Notes: a model not told the origin generated them from the letters alone. Numbered from the stretch's first letter, positions 43,428-52,411 are shown. The stretch: 64,000 bases of DNA from Streptomyces sp. HB132 (GCF_016909575.1 NZ_JAFBGA010000001.1:558001-622000); one strand, 5' to 3'. Translations and numbers: made by a program.

Positions 43428-45044
43428 ATCAAAGCGTCAAGCAGTCCTCATGCCGTAGAGCTCCGCGGCATCACCAAACGGTTCCCCGGCGTCGTGGCCA
43501 ACCACGACATCGACATCACGGTGAGCCGCGGTACCGTCCACGCCCTCGTCGGTGAGAACGGCGCCGGTAAGTCCACCCTGATGAAGATCCTTTACGGGAT
43601 GCAGAAGCCGGACGAGGGCACCATCTCGGTGGATGGTGAACTGGTCTCGTTCGGCAGCCCGGGCGACGCCATCGGCCGCGGCATCGGCATGGTGCACCAG
43701 CACTTCATGCTCGCCGACTACCTCACGGTCCTCGAGAACGTCGTTCTCGGCTCCGAGAAGCTGCACGGCATCGGCGACAGGGCGCGGGCGAAGATCAAGG
43801 AGATCTCCGACGCGTACGGCCTCGGTGTCCGCCCCGACGCGGTCGTCGAGGACCTCGGAGTCGCCGACCGCCAGCGGGTGGAGATCCTCAAGGTCCTCTA
43901 CCGCGGCGCCCGCACCCTGATCCTCGACGAGCCCACGGCGGTCCTCGTGCCGCAGGAGGTCGACGCCCTCTTCGACAACCTGCGCGAGCTGAAGGCCGAG
44001 GGCCTCACCGTCATCTTCATCTCCCACAAGCTGGGCGAGGTGCTGTCGGTCGCCGACGAGATCACCGTGATCCGGCGAGGCACGACGGTGGGCACGGCCG
44101 ACCCCGCGCACACCACCAGCAAGCAGCTCGCGGAGCTGATGGTGGGCAGTGAACTCCCCTCGCCCGAGACCCGGGAGTCCACCGTCACCGACATCCCGAT
44201 GCTGACGGTGGAGGACCTGCGGCTGACGGCCACCGACCCCGACGGTGTGGTGCGCGCCGTGCTCGACGGCATCACCTTCACGATCCACAAGGGCGAAGTG
44301 CTCGGCATCGCGGGCGTCGAGGGCAACGGCCAGTCCGAACTCGTCGACGCCATCATGGGCATGCGCACCCTCGACACCGGATCGCTCACGCTCGACGGCG
44401 CCGACATCTCCCAGGCGGCCACCCGCAAGCGCCGCGAGGACGGCATGGCCGTCATCCCCGAGGACCGGCACCGGCACGGCCTCCTCCTGGACGCACCGCT
44501 CTGGGAGAACCGCATGCTGGGCCACGTCACCGAGAAGCCCAACAGCAAGGGCGCCTTCCTCGACCTCAAGGCGGCGCGCGCGGACACCGAGCGGATCGTG
44601 CGCGAGTACGACGTCCGCACCCCCGGCATCGAGGTCACCGCGGCCTCGCTCTCCGGCGGCAACCAGCAGAAGCTGATCGTCGGCCGCGAGATGAGCCACC
44701 ACCCCAAGCTGCTGATCGCCGCACATCCCACGCGAGGCGTCGACGTCGGCGCGCAGGCGCAGATCTGGGACCAGATCCGCGAAGCGCGCCACGAAGGCCT
44801 CGCCGTCCTGCTGATCTCCGCCGACCTCGACGAGCTCATCGGGCTCTCCGACACGCTGCGCGTCATGTACCGCGGCATGCTCGTGGCCGACGCCGACCCG
44901 GCGGCCGTGACCCCCGAGGAGCTGGGCTCCGCGATGACCGGAGCGGCTGCCGGCCACCTGGAATCACCGGGCGGCACGGGCAGCGAGGACTCCGGGGCCG
45001 ACAGCTCCGAAACCGACCCCCGGCACGGGGGAGAGGACCGATGA
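43428..45044 (+). CDS. Nucleoside ABC transporter ATP-binding protein (two-domain), ATC start
   Basis: A 538-residue ATPase with two nucleotide-binding domains, as in ribose/nucleoside importers. Domain 1 has G-E-N-G-A-G-K-S-T at 42-50 and L-I-L-D-E-P-T-A; its signature region reads V-A-D-R-Q-R-V-E-I. Domain 2 has a degenerate Walker A G-V-E-G-N-G-Q-S-E, the signature L-S-G-G-N-Q-Q-K and A-H-P-T-R-G-V-D-V-G. There is no ATG, GTG or TTG in frame near the start; a consensus AAGGAGA (43414-43420) is 7-8 bases before an ATC, which I take as the initiation codon. It overlaps the first permease (ATGA). Confidence 0.9.
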   Translation: MKASSSPHAVELRGITKRFPGVVANHDIDITVSRGTVHALVGENGAGKSTLMKILYGMQKPDEGTISVDGELVSFGSPGDAIGRGIGMVHQHFMLADYLTVLENVVLGSEKLHGIGDRARAKIKEISDAYGLGVRPDAVVEDLGVADRQRVEILKVLYRGARTLILDEPTAVLVPQEVDALFDNLRELKAEGLTVIFISHKLGEVLSVADEITVIRRGTTVGTADPAHTTSKQLAELMVGSELPSPETRESTVTDIPMLTVEDLRLTATDPDGVVRAVLDGITFTIHKGEVLGIAGVEGNGQSELVDAIMGMRTLDTGSLTLDGADISQAATRKRREDGMAVIPEDRHRHGLLLDAPLWENRMLGHVTEKPNSKGAFLDLKAARADTERIVREYDVRTPGIEVTAASLSGGNQQKLIVGREMSHHPKLLIAAHPTRGVDVGAQAQIWDQIREARHEGLAVLLISADLDELIGLSDTLRVMYRGMLVADADPAAVTPEELGSAMTGAAAGHLESPGGTGSEDSGADSSETDPRHGGEDR

Positions 45045-46156
45045 AGAAGTTCGACAAGGAGCGGCTGCTCCTGGGGATCGCCGCCCCCCTGCTCGCGATC
45101 GTGGTCGCGTTCCTGGTCACCGCTCTGGTGCTCGCCGCCACCGGCAAGGAACCGTTCAGCGCCTTCGGCATCATGTTCGACTACGGGCTGAAGTCGGACA
45201 GCCAGGTCTACATCCTCAACAAGGGGACGACCTACTACCTCGCAGGTCTCGCGGTCGCCATCGGCTTCCGCATGAACCTCTTCAACATCGGCGTCGACGG
45301 CCAGTACCGCCTCGCCGCCTTCTTCGCCGCCGCGCTCGGCGGCGCGCTGACCCTGCCGGGCGCCCTCCAGATCCCGCTGATCATCCTCACCGCGATGATC
45401 GTGGGCGCGATGTGGGCCGGGATCGCCGGTCTCCTGAAGGTCACCCGCGGAGTCAGCGAGGTCGTCTCGACGATCATGCTGAACTCCATCGCCACGGCGA
45501 TCATCGGCTACCTCCTCCAGCAGGGCCGTCTGGGGCACCTCGACAAGGCGGGTACGAAGGTATCCACCACCCCGATCCCCGAGTCCTCGCACTTCTTCGA
45601 GTTCCCGACCACGCCGACGCCCGTCTGGGGCTTCATCGTGGTCGCGGTCGTCGCCGGATTCGCCTACTGGTTCACGCTCGGCCGCACCCGGTTCGGCTTC
45701 GACCTCCGTACGGTCGGGCAGTCCGGTTCGGCCGCCGAGGCCAGCGGTGTCGACGTCAAGAAGATGGTCGTCACCTCCATGCTGATCTCCGGCGGCATGG
45801 CCGGCCTGATCGGCATGCCGACGCTGCTCAACGACAGCTACGAGTACAGCGGCGACTTCCCGGTCGGCATCGGCTTCACCGGGATCGCCATCGCGCTCCT
45901 CGGCCGCAACCACCCCGTCGGCATCGCGCTCGGCGCGCTCCTCTGGGGCTTCCTGGAGCGCGGCACCGGCAAGCTCGAGTTCGAGGGCTACGACAAGGAG
46001 ATCGTCGGCGTCATCCAGGGCGTCATCGTCCTCTGCGTCGTCATCGCCTACGAAGTCGTCCGCAGGTACGGCCTCAAGCGTCAGCAGAGCAGGGTCGGCG
46101 CGGAACTCGCCGCCAAGGCCGCACGTAACTCCGACCAGCAGGAGGTGTCGGCGTGA
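45041..46156 (+). CDS. Nucleoside ABC transporter permease 1
   Basis: A 371-residue inner-membrane permease of the BPD_transp_2 type (RbsC/YufP-like), with 8-10 helices. The central segment F-N-I-G-V-D-G-Q-Y-R-L-A (about 84-95) is the hallmark motif of nucleoside permeases, and R-T-V-G-Q-S-G-S-A-A-E-A-S-G is the coupling-loop region. Translation starts inside the ATPase stop (ATGA) and its own stop overlaps the next start (GTGA), so the three subunits are coupled. Confidence 0.93.
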   Translation: MKKFDKERLLLGIAAPLLAIVVAFLVTALVLAATGKEPFSAFGIMFDYGLKSDSQVYILNKGTTYYLAGLAVAIGFRMNLFNIGVDGQYRLAAFFAAALGGALTLPGALQIPLIILTAMIVGAMWAGIAGLLKVTRGVSEVVSTIMLNSIATAIIGYLLQQGRLGHLDKAGTKVSTTPIPESSHFFEFPTTPTPVWGFIVVAVVAGFAYWFTLGRTRFGFDLRTVGQSGSAAEASGVDVKKMVVTSMLISGGMAGLIGMPTLLNDSYEYSGDFPVGIGFTGIAIALLGRNHPVGIALGALLWGFLERGTGKLEFEGYDKEIVGVIQGVIVLCVVIAYEVVRRYGLKRQQSRVGAELAAKAARNSDQQEVSA

Positions 46157-47442
46157 GCGCCACGGCGACTTCCACCCCGCCGCCCGCGGCCCCCAAGGTC
46201 TCCGGCGGCAAGGGCGGCCGCACCCGCTTCAGCTTCCCCGTCGTCCTGCTGATCATCGCGGGTGCCCTGCTCGCGCTGTCCGCCGTACGGTCCATCACCG
46301 GGGCCCAGGACGTCACCTCGGCCGGCCAGATCAGCGCCGCCCTCGCGATGGCCGTGCCGATCGGTCTCGCCGGTCTCGGCGGCCTCTGGTCCGAGCGGGC
46401 CGGCGTGGTCAACATCGGCCTCGAGGGCATGATGATCCTCGGCACCTTCTTCGGTGCCTGGGCCGGCTGGCAGACCGATCCCTGGATCGGCGTCCTGGCG
46501 GGTGTCGTGGGCGGCATGCTCGGCGGCCTGCTGCACGCGTTCGCGACCGTCACGTTCGGCGTGGACCACATCATCTCCGGCATCGCCATCAACATCCTGG
46601 CGCTCGGCTTCACGACGTACTTCGCCAAGCTCTGGTTCAACACCGGTGACGCGGCGGAGAAGGGCGGCAGCCCCAAGCAGTCGCCGCCGGCCGACAGCAT
46701 CACGCAGTTCACGGTGCCCGGCCTCTCGGACTGGCTGCACTCGGTCGAACTGCACCACTGGTTCTTCGTCTCCGACCTCGCGGGCATCCTCGGCGGACTC
46801 GTCACCCACGTCTCGCTGCTGACCCTGGTGGCCGCGGGGCTCTTCGTCGGCACCTTCTTCGTCCTGTGGAGGACCGCCTTCGGTCTGCGTCTGCGCTCCT
46901 GCGGCGAGAACCCGGTCGCAGCGGAGTCCCTCGGCGTGAACGTGTACCGCTACAAGTACATCGCCGTGATCATCTCCGGAGGCCTGGCCGGTCTCGGTGG
47001 CGCCTTCCTCTCCCTGGTCACCTCGCACATCTACAACGAGGGACAGACCGGCGGTCGCGGCTACATCGGTCTCGCCGCGATGATCTTCGGCAACTGGCGG
47101 CCCGGCGGACTCGCCATGGGAGCCGGGCTGTTCGGCTTCGCCGACGCCCTCCAGCTGCGCAACGGCGGCGAGTCCGTCCACGCGCTGCTCCTGCTGCTCG
47201 TGGTGATGCTGGCCGTCCTCGCGGGCTGGAAGCTCTACCGCAAGCGCTTCGTCCCCGGTGTCATCAGTGCGGTCATCGCGGCCGCGGTGCTGGTCTGGTA
47301 CCTCTCCACCGACACGGTGCCGACCGAGTTCGTCAGCGCCACCCCCTACGTCGTCACCCTCCTCGTGCTGTCCCTCTCCGCGCAGCGCCTGCGCATGCCG
47401 AAGGCGGACGGCATGCGCTACCGGAAGGGGCAGGGGAAGTGA
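46153..47442 (+). CDS. Nucleoside ABC transporter permease 2
   Basis: A 429-residue permease, paralogous to permease 1. F-L-x-x-V-N-I-G-L-E-G-M (here R-A-G-V-V-N-I-G-L-E-G-M) is at about 80-91 and C-G-E-N-P-V-A-A-E-S-L-G-V in the coupling loop; A-M-I-F-G-N-W-R-P-G is typical. About 30 disordered N-terminal residues precede the first helix. The GTG start overlaps the preceding stop and its stop overlaps the start of cdd. With permease 1 it forms the heterodimeric channel. Confidence 0.93.
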   Translation: MSATATSTPPPAAPKVSGGKGGRTRFSFPVVLLIIAGALLALSAVRSITGAQDVTSAGQISAALAMAVPIGLAGLGGLWSERAGVVNIGLEGMMILGTFFGAWAGWQTDPWIGVLAGVVGGMLGGLLHAFATVTFGVDHIISGIAINILALGFTTYFAKLWFNTGDAAEKGGSPKQSPPADSITQFTVPGLSDWLHSVELHHWFFVSDLAGILGGLVTHVSLLTLVAAGLFVGTFFVLWRTAFGLRLRSCGENPVAAESLGVNVYRYKYIAVIISGGLAGLGGAFLSLVTSHIYNEGQTGGRGYIGLAAMIFGNWRPGGLAMGAGLFGFADALQLRNGGESVHALLLLLVVMLAVLAGWKLYRKRFVPGVISAVIAAAVLVWYLSTDTVPTEFVSATPYVVTLLVLSLSAQRLRMPKADGMRYRKGQGK

Positions 47443-47840
47443 CGGCCGACGCGGTACCCGTCGACTGGGCGAAGCTGCGCGAGGCCGCCCGGGACGCGAT
47501 GTCCCGGGCGTACGCCCCGTACTCGGGCTACCCGGTCGGCGTCGCGGCCCTCGTCGACGACGGCCGCATGATCACCGGATGCAACGTCGAGAACGCCTCG
47601 TACGGCATCGGCCTGTGCGCCGAGTGCGGGCTGGTATCGCAGCTGGCCGCCACGGGCGGGGGCCGGCTCACCCACTTCACGTGCGTGGACGGCGCGGGCG
47701 CCGTGCTCGTGCCGTGCGGGCGGTGCCGCCAGCTGCTGTACGAGTTCGGCGGTCCGGAACTCGTGCTGGAGACCCCGCAGGGTTTCCGTACGCTCGACGA
47801 GATGCTGCCGCAGGCCTTCGGGCCGCAGAACCTGGGGTAG
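47439..47840 (+). CDS. cdd: Cytidine deaminase
   Basis: A 133-residue zinc enzyme that converts cytidine and deoxycytidine to uridine and deoxyuridine. The catalytic signature is complete: N-V-E-N-A-S-Y-G, then C-A-E-C (the Cys zinc ligand and catalytic Glu of the homotetrameric class) and P-C-G-R-C-R-Q. Length is usual. GTG at 47439 overlaps the permease stop (GTGA), and AAGGGGCAGGGG precedes it. Its place in the importer operon shows the imported substrate includes pyrimidine nucleosides. Confidence 0.95.
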   Translation: MTADAVPVDWAKLREAARDAMSRAYAPYSGYPVGVAALVDDGRMITGCNVENASYGIGLCAECGLVSQLAATGGGRLTHFTCVDGAGAVLVPCGRCRQLLYEFGGPELVLETPQGFRTLDEMLPQAFGPQNLG

Positions 47841-47917
47841 TTCCCCCACCGCCACCCCGTTCGCCGGACCGGCCCACCCGGCCCGCCCGGTGAACGGGGT
47901 GGCGGAACGTTTTCTCT

Positions 47918-47932
47918 CTATGCGCGTAGAGT
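47918..47932 (+). promoter_or_regulatory. Nucleoside-gene operator, copy 3 (upstream of deoA)
   Basis: CTATGCGCGTAG at 47918-47929 matches 11 of 12 positions of the shared palindrome, and is extended by TCT/AGA flanks. A -10-like TAGAGT (47927-47932) starts within it. It lies 47 bases before the deoA ATG. Confidence 0.65.
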
Positions 47933-47978
47933 CAACTGGACTCTCGCCTACCCCTCCGGCCGGAAGGACTCCCCTCCC

Positions 47979-49256
47979 ATGGACGCCATCTCCGTCATCC
48001 GCACCAAGCGGGACCGGGGCGAGCTCAGCCCCGAGCAGATCGACTGGGTCATCGACGCGTACACGCGCGGCGAGGTCGCCGACGAGCAGATGTCCGCGCT
48101 GGCCATGGCGATCCTGCTCAACGGCATGAACCGCACCGAGATCGCCCGCTGGACCGCCGCGATGATCGCCTCCGGCGAGCGGATGGACTTCGGCGCGCTC
48201 TCCCGCCCCACCACCGACAAGCACTCCACCGGCGGCGTCGGCGACAAGATCACCCTGCCGCTCGCCCCGCTGGTCGCCGCCTGCGGCGCCGCGGTGCCGC
48301 AGCTGAGCGGGCGGGGCCTCGGCCACACCGGTGGCACCCTCGACAAGCTGGAGTCCATCCCCGGCTGGCGCGCCCACATCTCCAACGCCGAGATGCTCGA
48401 CGTCCTGGACACCACCGGAGCCGTGATCTGCGCGGCCGGCGACGGCCTCGCCCCCGCCGACAAGAAGCTGTACGCGCTGCGCGACGTCACCGGCACCGTC
48501 GAGGCGATCCCGCTCATCGCCAGCTCGATCATGTCCAAGAAGATCGCCGAGGGCACCGGCGCGCTCGTCCTCGACGTGAAGGTCGGCTCCGGCGCCTTCA
48601 TGAAGACCATCGAGGACGCCCGCGAACTGGCCTCCACCATGGTCGCGCTGGGCACCGACAGCGGCGTACGCACGGTCGCCCTGCTCACCGACATGGCGAC
48701 CCCGCTCGGCCTGACCGCGGGCAACGCCCTGGAGGTCCGGGAGTCCGTCGAGGTCCTCGCCGGTGGCGGTCCCAAGGACGTCATCGACCTGACCCTGGCG
48801 CTCGCCCGCGAGATGCTCGACGCGGCCGGGCTCAAGGACGCCGACCCGGAGAAGGCCCTGGCCGACGGCTCCGCCATGGACGTGTGGCGCCGGATGATCG
48901 CGGCCCAGGGCGGCGACCCCGACGCCGCGCTCCCCGTCGCCCGTGAGCAGCACGTGATCAGTGCCCCGTCCTCGGGCGTGCTGACGCGCCTGGACGCCTA
49001 CGACGTCGGCGTCGCCGCCTGGCGCCTCGGCGCCGGCCGCGCACGCAAGGAGGACCCGGTGCAGGCGGGCGCGGGCGTCGAACTGCACGCCAAGCCCGGC
49101 GACACGGTGGCCGAGGGCCAGCCGCTGATGACGCTGCACACGGACACCCCCGAGAAGTTCGAGTACGCCCTGAAGGCGCTGCCCGGCTCGTACGACATCG
49201 CCCCGGCCGGCACCCTCTTCACCGCCACGCCGGTGGTGCGGGAACGTATCGCCTGA
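47979..49256 (+). CDS. deoA: Thymidine phosphorylase
   Basis: A 425-residue pyrimidine-nucleoside phosphorylase that cleaves thymidine or deoxyuridine with phosphate to base plus deoxyribose-1-phosphate. The family signature S-G-R-G-L-G-H-T-G-G-T-L-D-K-L-E-S is at about 109-125, preceded by D-K-H-S-T-G-G-V-G-D-K, the phosphate-binding loop. The alpha, alpha/beta and C-terminal domains are all present. A GGAAGGA site precedes the ATG at 47979. It has its own promoter with the shared operator, so it can be co-induced with the importer. Confidence 0.95.
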   Translation: MDAISVIRTKRDRGELSPEQIDWVIDAYTRGEVADEQMSALAMAILLNGMNRTEIARWTAAMIASGERMDFGALSRPTTDKHSTGGVGDKITLPLAPLVAACGAAVPQLSGRGLGHTGGTLDKLESIPGWRAHISNAEMLDVLDTTGAVICAAGDGLAPADKKLYALRDVTGTVEAIPLIASSIMSKKIAEGTGALVLDVKVGSGAFMKTIEDARELASTMVALGTDSGVRTVALLTDMATPLGLTAGNALEVRESVEVLAGGGPKDVIDLTLALAREMLDAAGLKDADPEKALADGSAMDVWRRMIAAQGGDPDAALPVAREQHVISAPSSGVLTRLDAYDVGVAAWRLGAGRARKEDPVQAGAGVELHAKPGDTVAEGQPLMTLHTDTPEKFEYALKALPGSYDIAPAGTLFTATPVVRERIA

Positions 49257-49278
49257 CCTGCGGCTTTCCCTTTCGGGT

Positions 49279-49312
49279 GAACGGGACCGGTGGACCACCA
49301 CCGGTCCCGTTC
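49279..49312 (+). terminator. Terminator after deoA
   Basis: GAACGGGACCGGTGG (49279-49293) pairs exactly with 49298-49312 around a 4-base loop, 22 bases after the deoA stop. Confidence 0.88.
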
Positions 49313-49354
49313 GGCATGCTGGACTCGGTGACGCACCGATAAGAGGAGACCGCC

Positions 49355-49945
49355 ATGAGCGCACTCACCGTCGATCCCGGGCCGGGCCACGGCCAGGACT
49401 GGGACGACCTCGTCCGGATCTGGGAGGAGACGGACGCACCCGAGGGCTGCAAGGTGGAGATCATCGAGGGGATCGTCACCGTGTCGCCACCGCCGTCCAA
49501 GGACCACAACACCACAGCAGCGCTGCTTCAGCGCAGGCTGTACTCCGTCATCCCGGAGGACTGGGAGATCTACCAGACGCTCGGGGTCTCCGTGCCCGGA
49601 CGGGCCGGGCTGTACATCCCCGATCTCGTCGTCGTGCCGCGGGCGGTCGCGTCCGGGCCGGGCAATCGCGTCCCGGCGGAAGACGTCCGGCTCGTCGTGG
49701 AGATCACCTCACCGGCCAACGCCAACCACGACCGCATCGGCAAGGCGCACGGGTACGCGAAGGCCGGCATCGAGCTGTTCCTCCTGCTCGACCCGTGGCA
49801 CACCGGGCGTCCGACCGCGACCCTGTACGGGGAACCGAGCGACGGCACCTACCGGCTGCTGGAGGCGGTCGAGTACGGCGAGACGCTGACACTGCCCAAG
49901 CCGTTCGAGCTGGACCTGGACACCGGGACGTTCCCGGCCGGCTGA
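49355..49945 (+). CDS. Uma2 family (DUF820) protein, copy 2
   Basis: A 196-residue Uma2 protein, related to but clearly distinct from the copy at 20976. V-E-I-I-E-G near residue 33, I-P-D-L-V-V-V-P with the Asp, and L-V-V-E-I-T-S-P-x-N...K-A-H-G-Y-A-K-A-G-I-E-L-F-L give the expected D-E-K constellation. A GAGGAG ribosome site lies 7 bases before the ATG. Role unknown; unrelated in function to the nucleoside genes by sequence. Confidence 0.86.
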   Translation: MSALTVDPGPGHGQDWDDLVRIWEETDAPEGCKVEIIEGIVTVSPPPSKDHNTTAALLQRRLYSVIPEDWEIYQTLGVSVPGRAGLYIPDLVVVPRAVASGPGNRVPAEDVRLVVEITSPANANHDRIGKAHGYAKAGIELFLLLDPWHTGRPTATLYGEPSDGTYRLLEAVEYGETLTLPKPFELDLDTGTFPAG

Positions 49946-49965
49946 GACACGCGCCCGTCCGGCCG

Positions 49966-50307
49966 ATGAGTTCCGGGCATCCCGGCGGTCTCCCTGGTGT
50001 GGATGCCATCACTCCGAACGCCCTCGTCGTCACCGGCCGGGTCACCCGCGCCGAGGTGCCGGGCCTCTGCGCCGAACTCGAGGCGCTGCTGGCCGGCGCC
50101 CCCGACCTCGCGGCGATCGACTGCGACGTGGGCGGGGTGACGCACTCCGATCTCGTCCTGGTCGAGGCGATAGCCCGGCTGGGGCTCGTCGCACGCAGAG
50201 CCGGGGGCGTGCAGCTGCGCCTGCGTCACGCCCCCGCCGAACTCGCGGCGCTGCTCGACCTCGTGGGCCTGACGGATGTGGTGGGCAACGTGTCGGCCGA
50301 GGAGTGA
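49966..50307 (+). CDS. STAS-domain protein (anti-anti-sigma-like)
   Basis: A 113-residue protein of STAS-like size and pattern: N-A-L-V-V-T-G-R-V-T near residue 18, A-A-I-D-C-D-V-G-G-V-T-H-S-D-L-V-L-V-E-A around 48-65 (the loop with the phosphorylatable Ser/Thr position) and a final helix pair R-L-R-H-A-P-A-E-L-A-A-L-L-D-L-V-G-L. Such proteins act in partner-switching regulation; no kinase is adjacent. Start could also be the GTG at 49999; neither has a strong ribosome site. Confidence 0.72.
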   Translation: MSSGHPGGLPGVDAITPNALVVTGRVTRAEVPGLCAELEALLAGAPDLAAIDCDVGGVTHSDLVLVEAIARLGLVARRAGGVQLRLRHAPAELAALLDLVGLTDVVGNVSAEE

Positions 50308-50314
50308 CGGACGC

Positions 50315-50611
50315 TCAGCGGAGCACGGCGTAGTAACAGTCGACCTGCGTCGCGTACCCGTCCCTGTACTCACCCGGCACCTTCGTGAGCAGCGACGGAT
50401 CGGTGCTCGCCGGAGGCGATGCCGTCGCCCCCGGCGTCGGGCACGACCCCTCCGGCTGCGGCCCCGGCTCGGGGTTGTCCTTACGGACCCCGGAGGCGGG
50501 GGCCGGGCCCGGGCCCGCCGTGGCGGACGGCTCGCCCAGCCACAGCGTCGCCGCCCAGCCACCCGCCGCCAGAAGCACCCAGCCCGTCACCACGGGCCGT
50601 CTGACTCTCAT
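50315..50611 (-). CDS. Small membrane-anchored or secreted protein coupled to the sigma factor
   Basis: A 98-residue protein with an N-terminal helix (about residues 8-27, V-V-T-G-W-V-L-L-A-A-G-G-W-A-A), a Pro/Gly/Ser-rich extracellular linker and a C-terminal segment with two cysteines (one at S-C-P, one at V-D-C-Y-Y). Its ATG overlaps the stop of the sigma factor gene (ATGA), so the two are translationally coupled. It is too short for a normal anti-sigma domain, but the coupling makes a regulatory link plausible. Confidence 0.68.
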   Translation of the reverse strand: MRVRRPVVTGWVLLAAGGWAATLWLGEPSATAGPGPAPASGVRKDNPEPGPQPEGSCPTPGATASPPASTDPSLLTKVPGEYRDGYATQVDCYYAVLR

Positions 50612-51597
50612 ACGGTGTCGGCCTCCAGGTGGTCCGGCAGCCCGAACAGCGGGAACCAGCGCGGGGTGTCCAGGAAGCAGTGCATCCCGGTGATGGCGCC
50701 GTCCGAGATGTCGATGACCTGCACCGCCCACGGCACGAAGCCCGGCCCGTCCGGATTCGGCTTGTAGTGCGCGAAGGCCGGGGTCCCGTTGGCCTCCGTG
50801 GCCACCAGTCGGGAACCCGCGCAGCTCGCGCCGATGCTGAGCATGAAGCCGGTGATGTCGTCGTGCCCCTGGAGCCAGAGGTCGAACGGCGGCATGGTCA
50901 TCACGGCGTCCTCGTGGAGCAGCGCCGTCAGCGCCGCCATGTCGTACCCCTCGAACGCCGCCACATAGCGGTCCAGCAGCTTGCGCTGCTCCTCGTCCAG
51001 TGGGTTCGAGGTGTCCGAAGCCGCGGTCTCCGTGTCCGACAGCGTCGCCCGGGCCCGCTGCAGGGCGCTGTTGACCGAGGCGACCGAGGTGTCGAGCAGC
51101 TCGGCGACCTCGCTCGCCCTCCACGCCAGGACCTCGCGCAGGATCAGCACCACACGCTGCTTGGGCGGCAGGTGCTGGAGCGCGGCGACGAACGCCAGTC
51201 GCACCGACTCGCGGGCCACGGCGGCCTCCGCCGGGTCGGCCACCGACGGCAGGATGCGCCCGTCCGGCATCGGCTCCAGCCAGGTGTTCTCCGGGAGAGG
51301 GTTCAGCGCGGCCTGGGCCAGCGGAGTCGGGCCGGTCAGATCCACCGGCCGGGCACGCTTGTTGCCGGCGTTCAGCATGTCCAGGCAGACGTTCGTCGCG
51401 ATGCGGTACAGCCAGGAGCGCAGGGAGGAACGGCCCTCGAACTTGTCGAAGTTGCGCCAGGCGCGCACCAGCGTGTCCTGGACCGCGTCCTCCGCCTCGA
51501 AGGCCGACCCGAGCATCCGGTAGCAGTATCCGGTCAGCTCGACCCGGTGTCCCTCCAGACGGCTGTCGATGTCCGCCGTCGCTGTCTGATCACTCAT
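50608..51597 (-). CDS. ECF sigma factor with C-terminal SnoaL-like domain
   Basis: A 329-residue sigma-70 factor of the long ECF class. Region 2 is at about 18-85 (Y-C-Y-R-M-L-G-S, E-D-A-V-Q-D-T-L-V-R-A-W, L-R-S-W-L-Y-R-I-A-T-N), region 4 at about 130-185 (L-P-P-K-Q-R-V-V-L-I-L-R-E and a helix-turn-helix with V-A-S-V-N-S-A-L-Q-R-A), and a SnoaL_2-like domain (about 205-325, L-L-D-R-Y-V-A-A-F-E) fused behind. Such C-terminal domains replace a separate anti-sigma in some families. GGGGTGGAG lies just upstream of the ATG at 51597. Confidence 0.9.
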   Translation of the reverse strand: MSDQTATADIDSRLEGHRVELTGYCYRMLGSAFEAEDAVQDTLVRAWRNFDKFEGRSSLRSWLYRIATNVCLDMLNAGNKRARPVDLTGPTPLAQAALNPLPENTWLEPMPDGRILPSVADPAEAAVARESVRLAFVAALQHLPPKQRVVLILREVLAWRASEVAELLDTSVASVNSALQRARATLSDTETAASDTSNPLDEEQRKLLDRYVAAFEGYDMAALTALLHEDAVMTMPPFDLWLQGHDDITGFMLSIGASCAGSRLVATEANGTPAFAHYKPNPDGPGFVPWAVQVIDISDGAITGMHCFLDTPRWFPLFGLPDHLEADTV

Positions 51598-51694
51598 CGC
51601 TCCACCCCTGTTGCGCTGTGACACCGCTCACTCAGCACTGTGGAAGCTACAGCAGGGCACTGACAACAGGGGCGGGAAGCGCGGAAACCGCTGC

Positions 51695-52411
51695 TCAGGT
51701 ACCGGGCTTGCGTCCGTAGACGAAGACGTCGTCGCCGTTCTTCAGGAGGTTCCAGTACGACTTCGCGTCCGAGGGGCGCATGTTGACGCAGCCCGCGGAT
51801 CCCGGGTTGTTGTACATGGACTTGGTGACCGAGTGGAATGCCTGTCCGCCGTCGAAGAACTGGGCGTACGGCATGCTGACGTCGTAGAGCGTCGACCAGT
51901 GGTCGATGTTGCGCCAGTAGACCTTCTTGGCGCCGGTCCGCGTCTCGTCGCCGTTGCGGCCCGTGCGCACCGGCACCGGGCCGAACTTCAGCTTGGATCC
52001 GTCCTGGATCCAGCTCAGCTGCCTGGTCAGGTCCACACAGGCGATGCGCCCCTTGTTCGTCGGGCACTTCTTCGCCGCGTTGGGGGTCTTCCCCGCCGCC
52101 TTCTGGGCGGTGATCGTCTTCATCGTGCGCCAGGTGACCGGCCCCGCGTACCCGGCGGCCGGGGTGATGCCCTTGTCGGCCTGGAACGAGCGGATCGCCT
52201 TGCAGTCGGCCACCGACTGCTTACCGTCGGCCGTCCGCTTCAGCCACTTCTCCACCTGCTTCTGGTACGGCCCCTTCGTCGCCGTGCAGGACGCCGCCTG
52301 GGCGGCCGTCCCGGTGCCCAGCACCAGGGCCGGCGCCGCCACCAGGCCGGCGACGGACAGCACGGCCCCGCGCCGGATCCGTACTCCGGATGTCTTCCCC
52401 ATGATTCTCAT
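51695..52411 (-). CDS. Secreted L,D-transpeptidase (YkuD domain)
   Basis: A 238-residue exported enzyme with a twin-Arg-containing signal (R-I-R-R-G-A-V-L-S-V-A-G), cleavage near A-Q-A-A, a peptidoglycan-binding-like helical part (about 45-100) and a YkuD domain (about 110-235). The catalytic block reads F-H-S-V ... G-S-A-G-C-V-N-M: the Cys and the upstream His-Ser pair remain, but the residue before Gly-Cys is Ala instead of the usual His. GGGGAGCAGG precedes the ATG at 52411; ATG at 52402 is an alternative. No partner gene. Confidence 0.87.
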   Translation of the reverse strand: MRIMGKTSGVRIRRGAVLSVAGLVAAPALVLGTGTAAQAASCTATKGPYQKQVEKWLKRTADGKQSVADCKAIRSFQADKGITPAAGYAGPVTWRTMKTITAQKAAGKTPNAAKKCPTNKGRIACVDLTRQLSWIQDGSKLKFGPVPVRTGRNGDETRTGAKKVYWRNIDHWSTLYDVSMPYAQFFDGGQAFHSVTKSMYNNPGSAGCVNMRPSDAKSYWNLLKNGDDVFVYGRKPGT

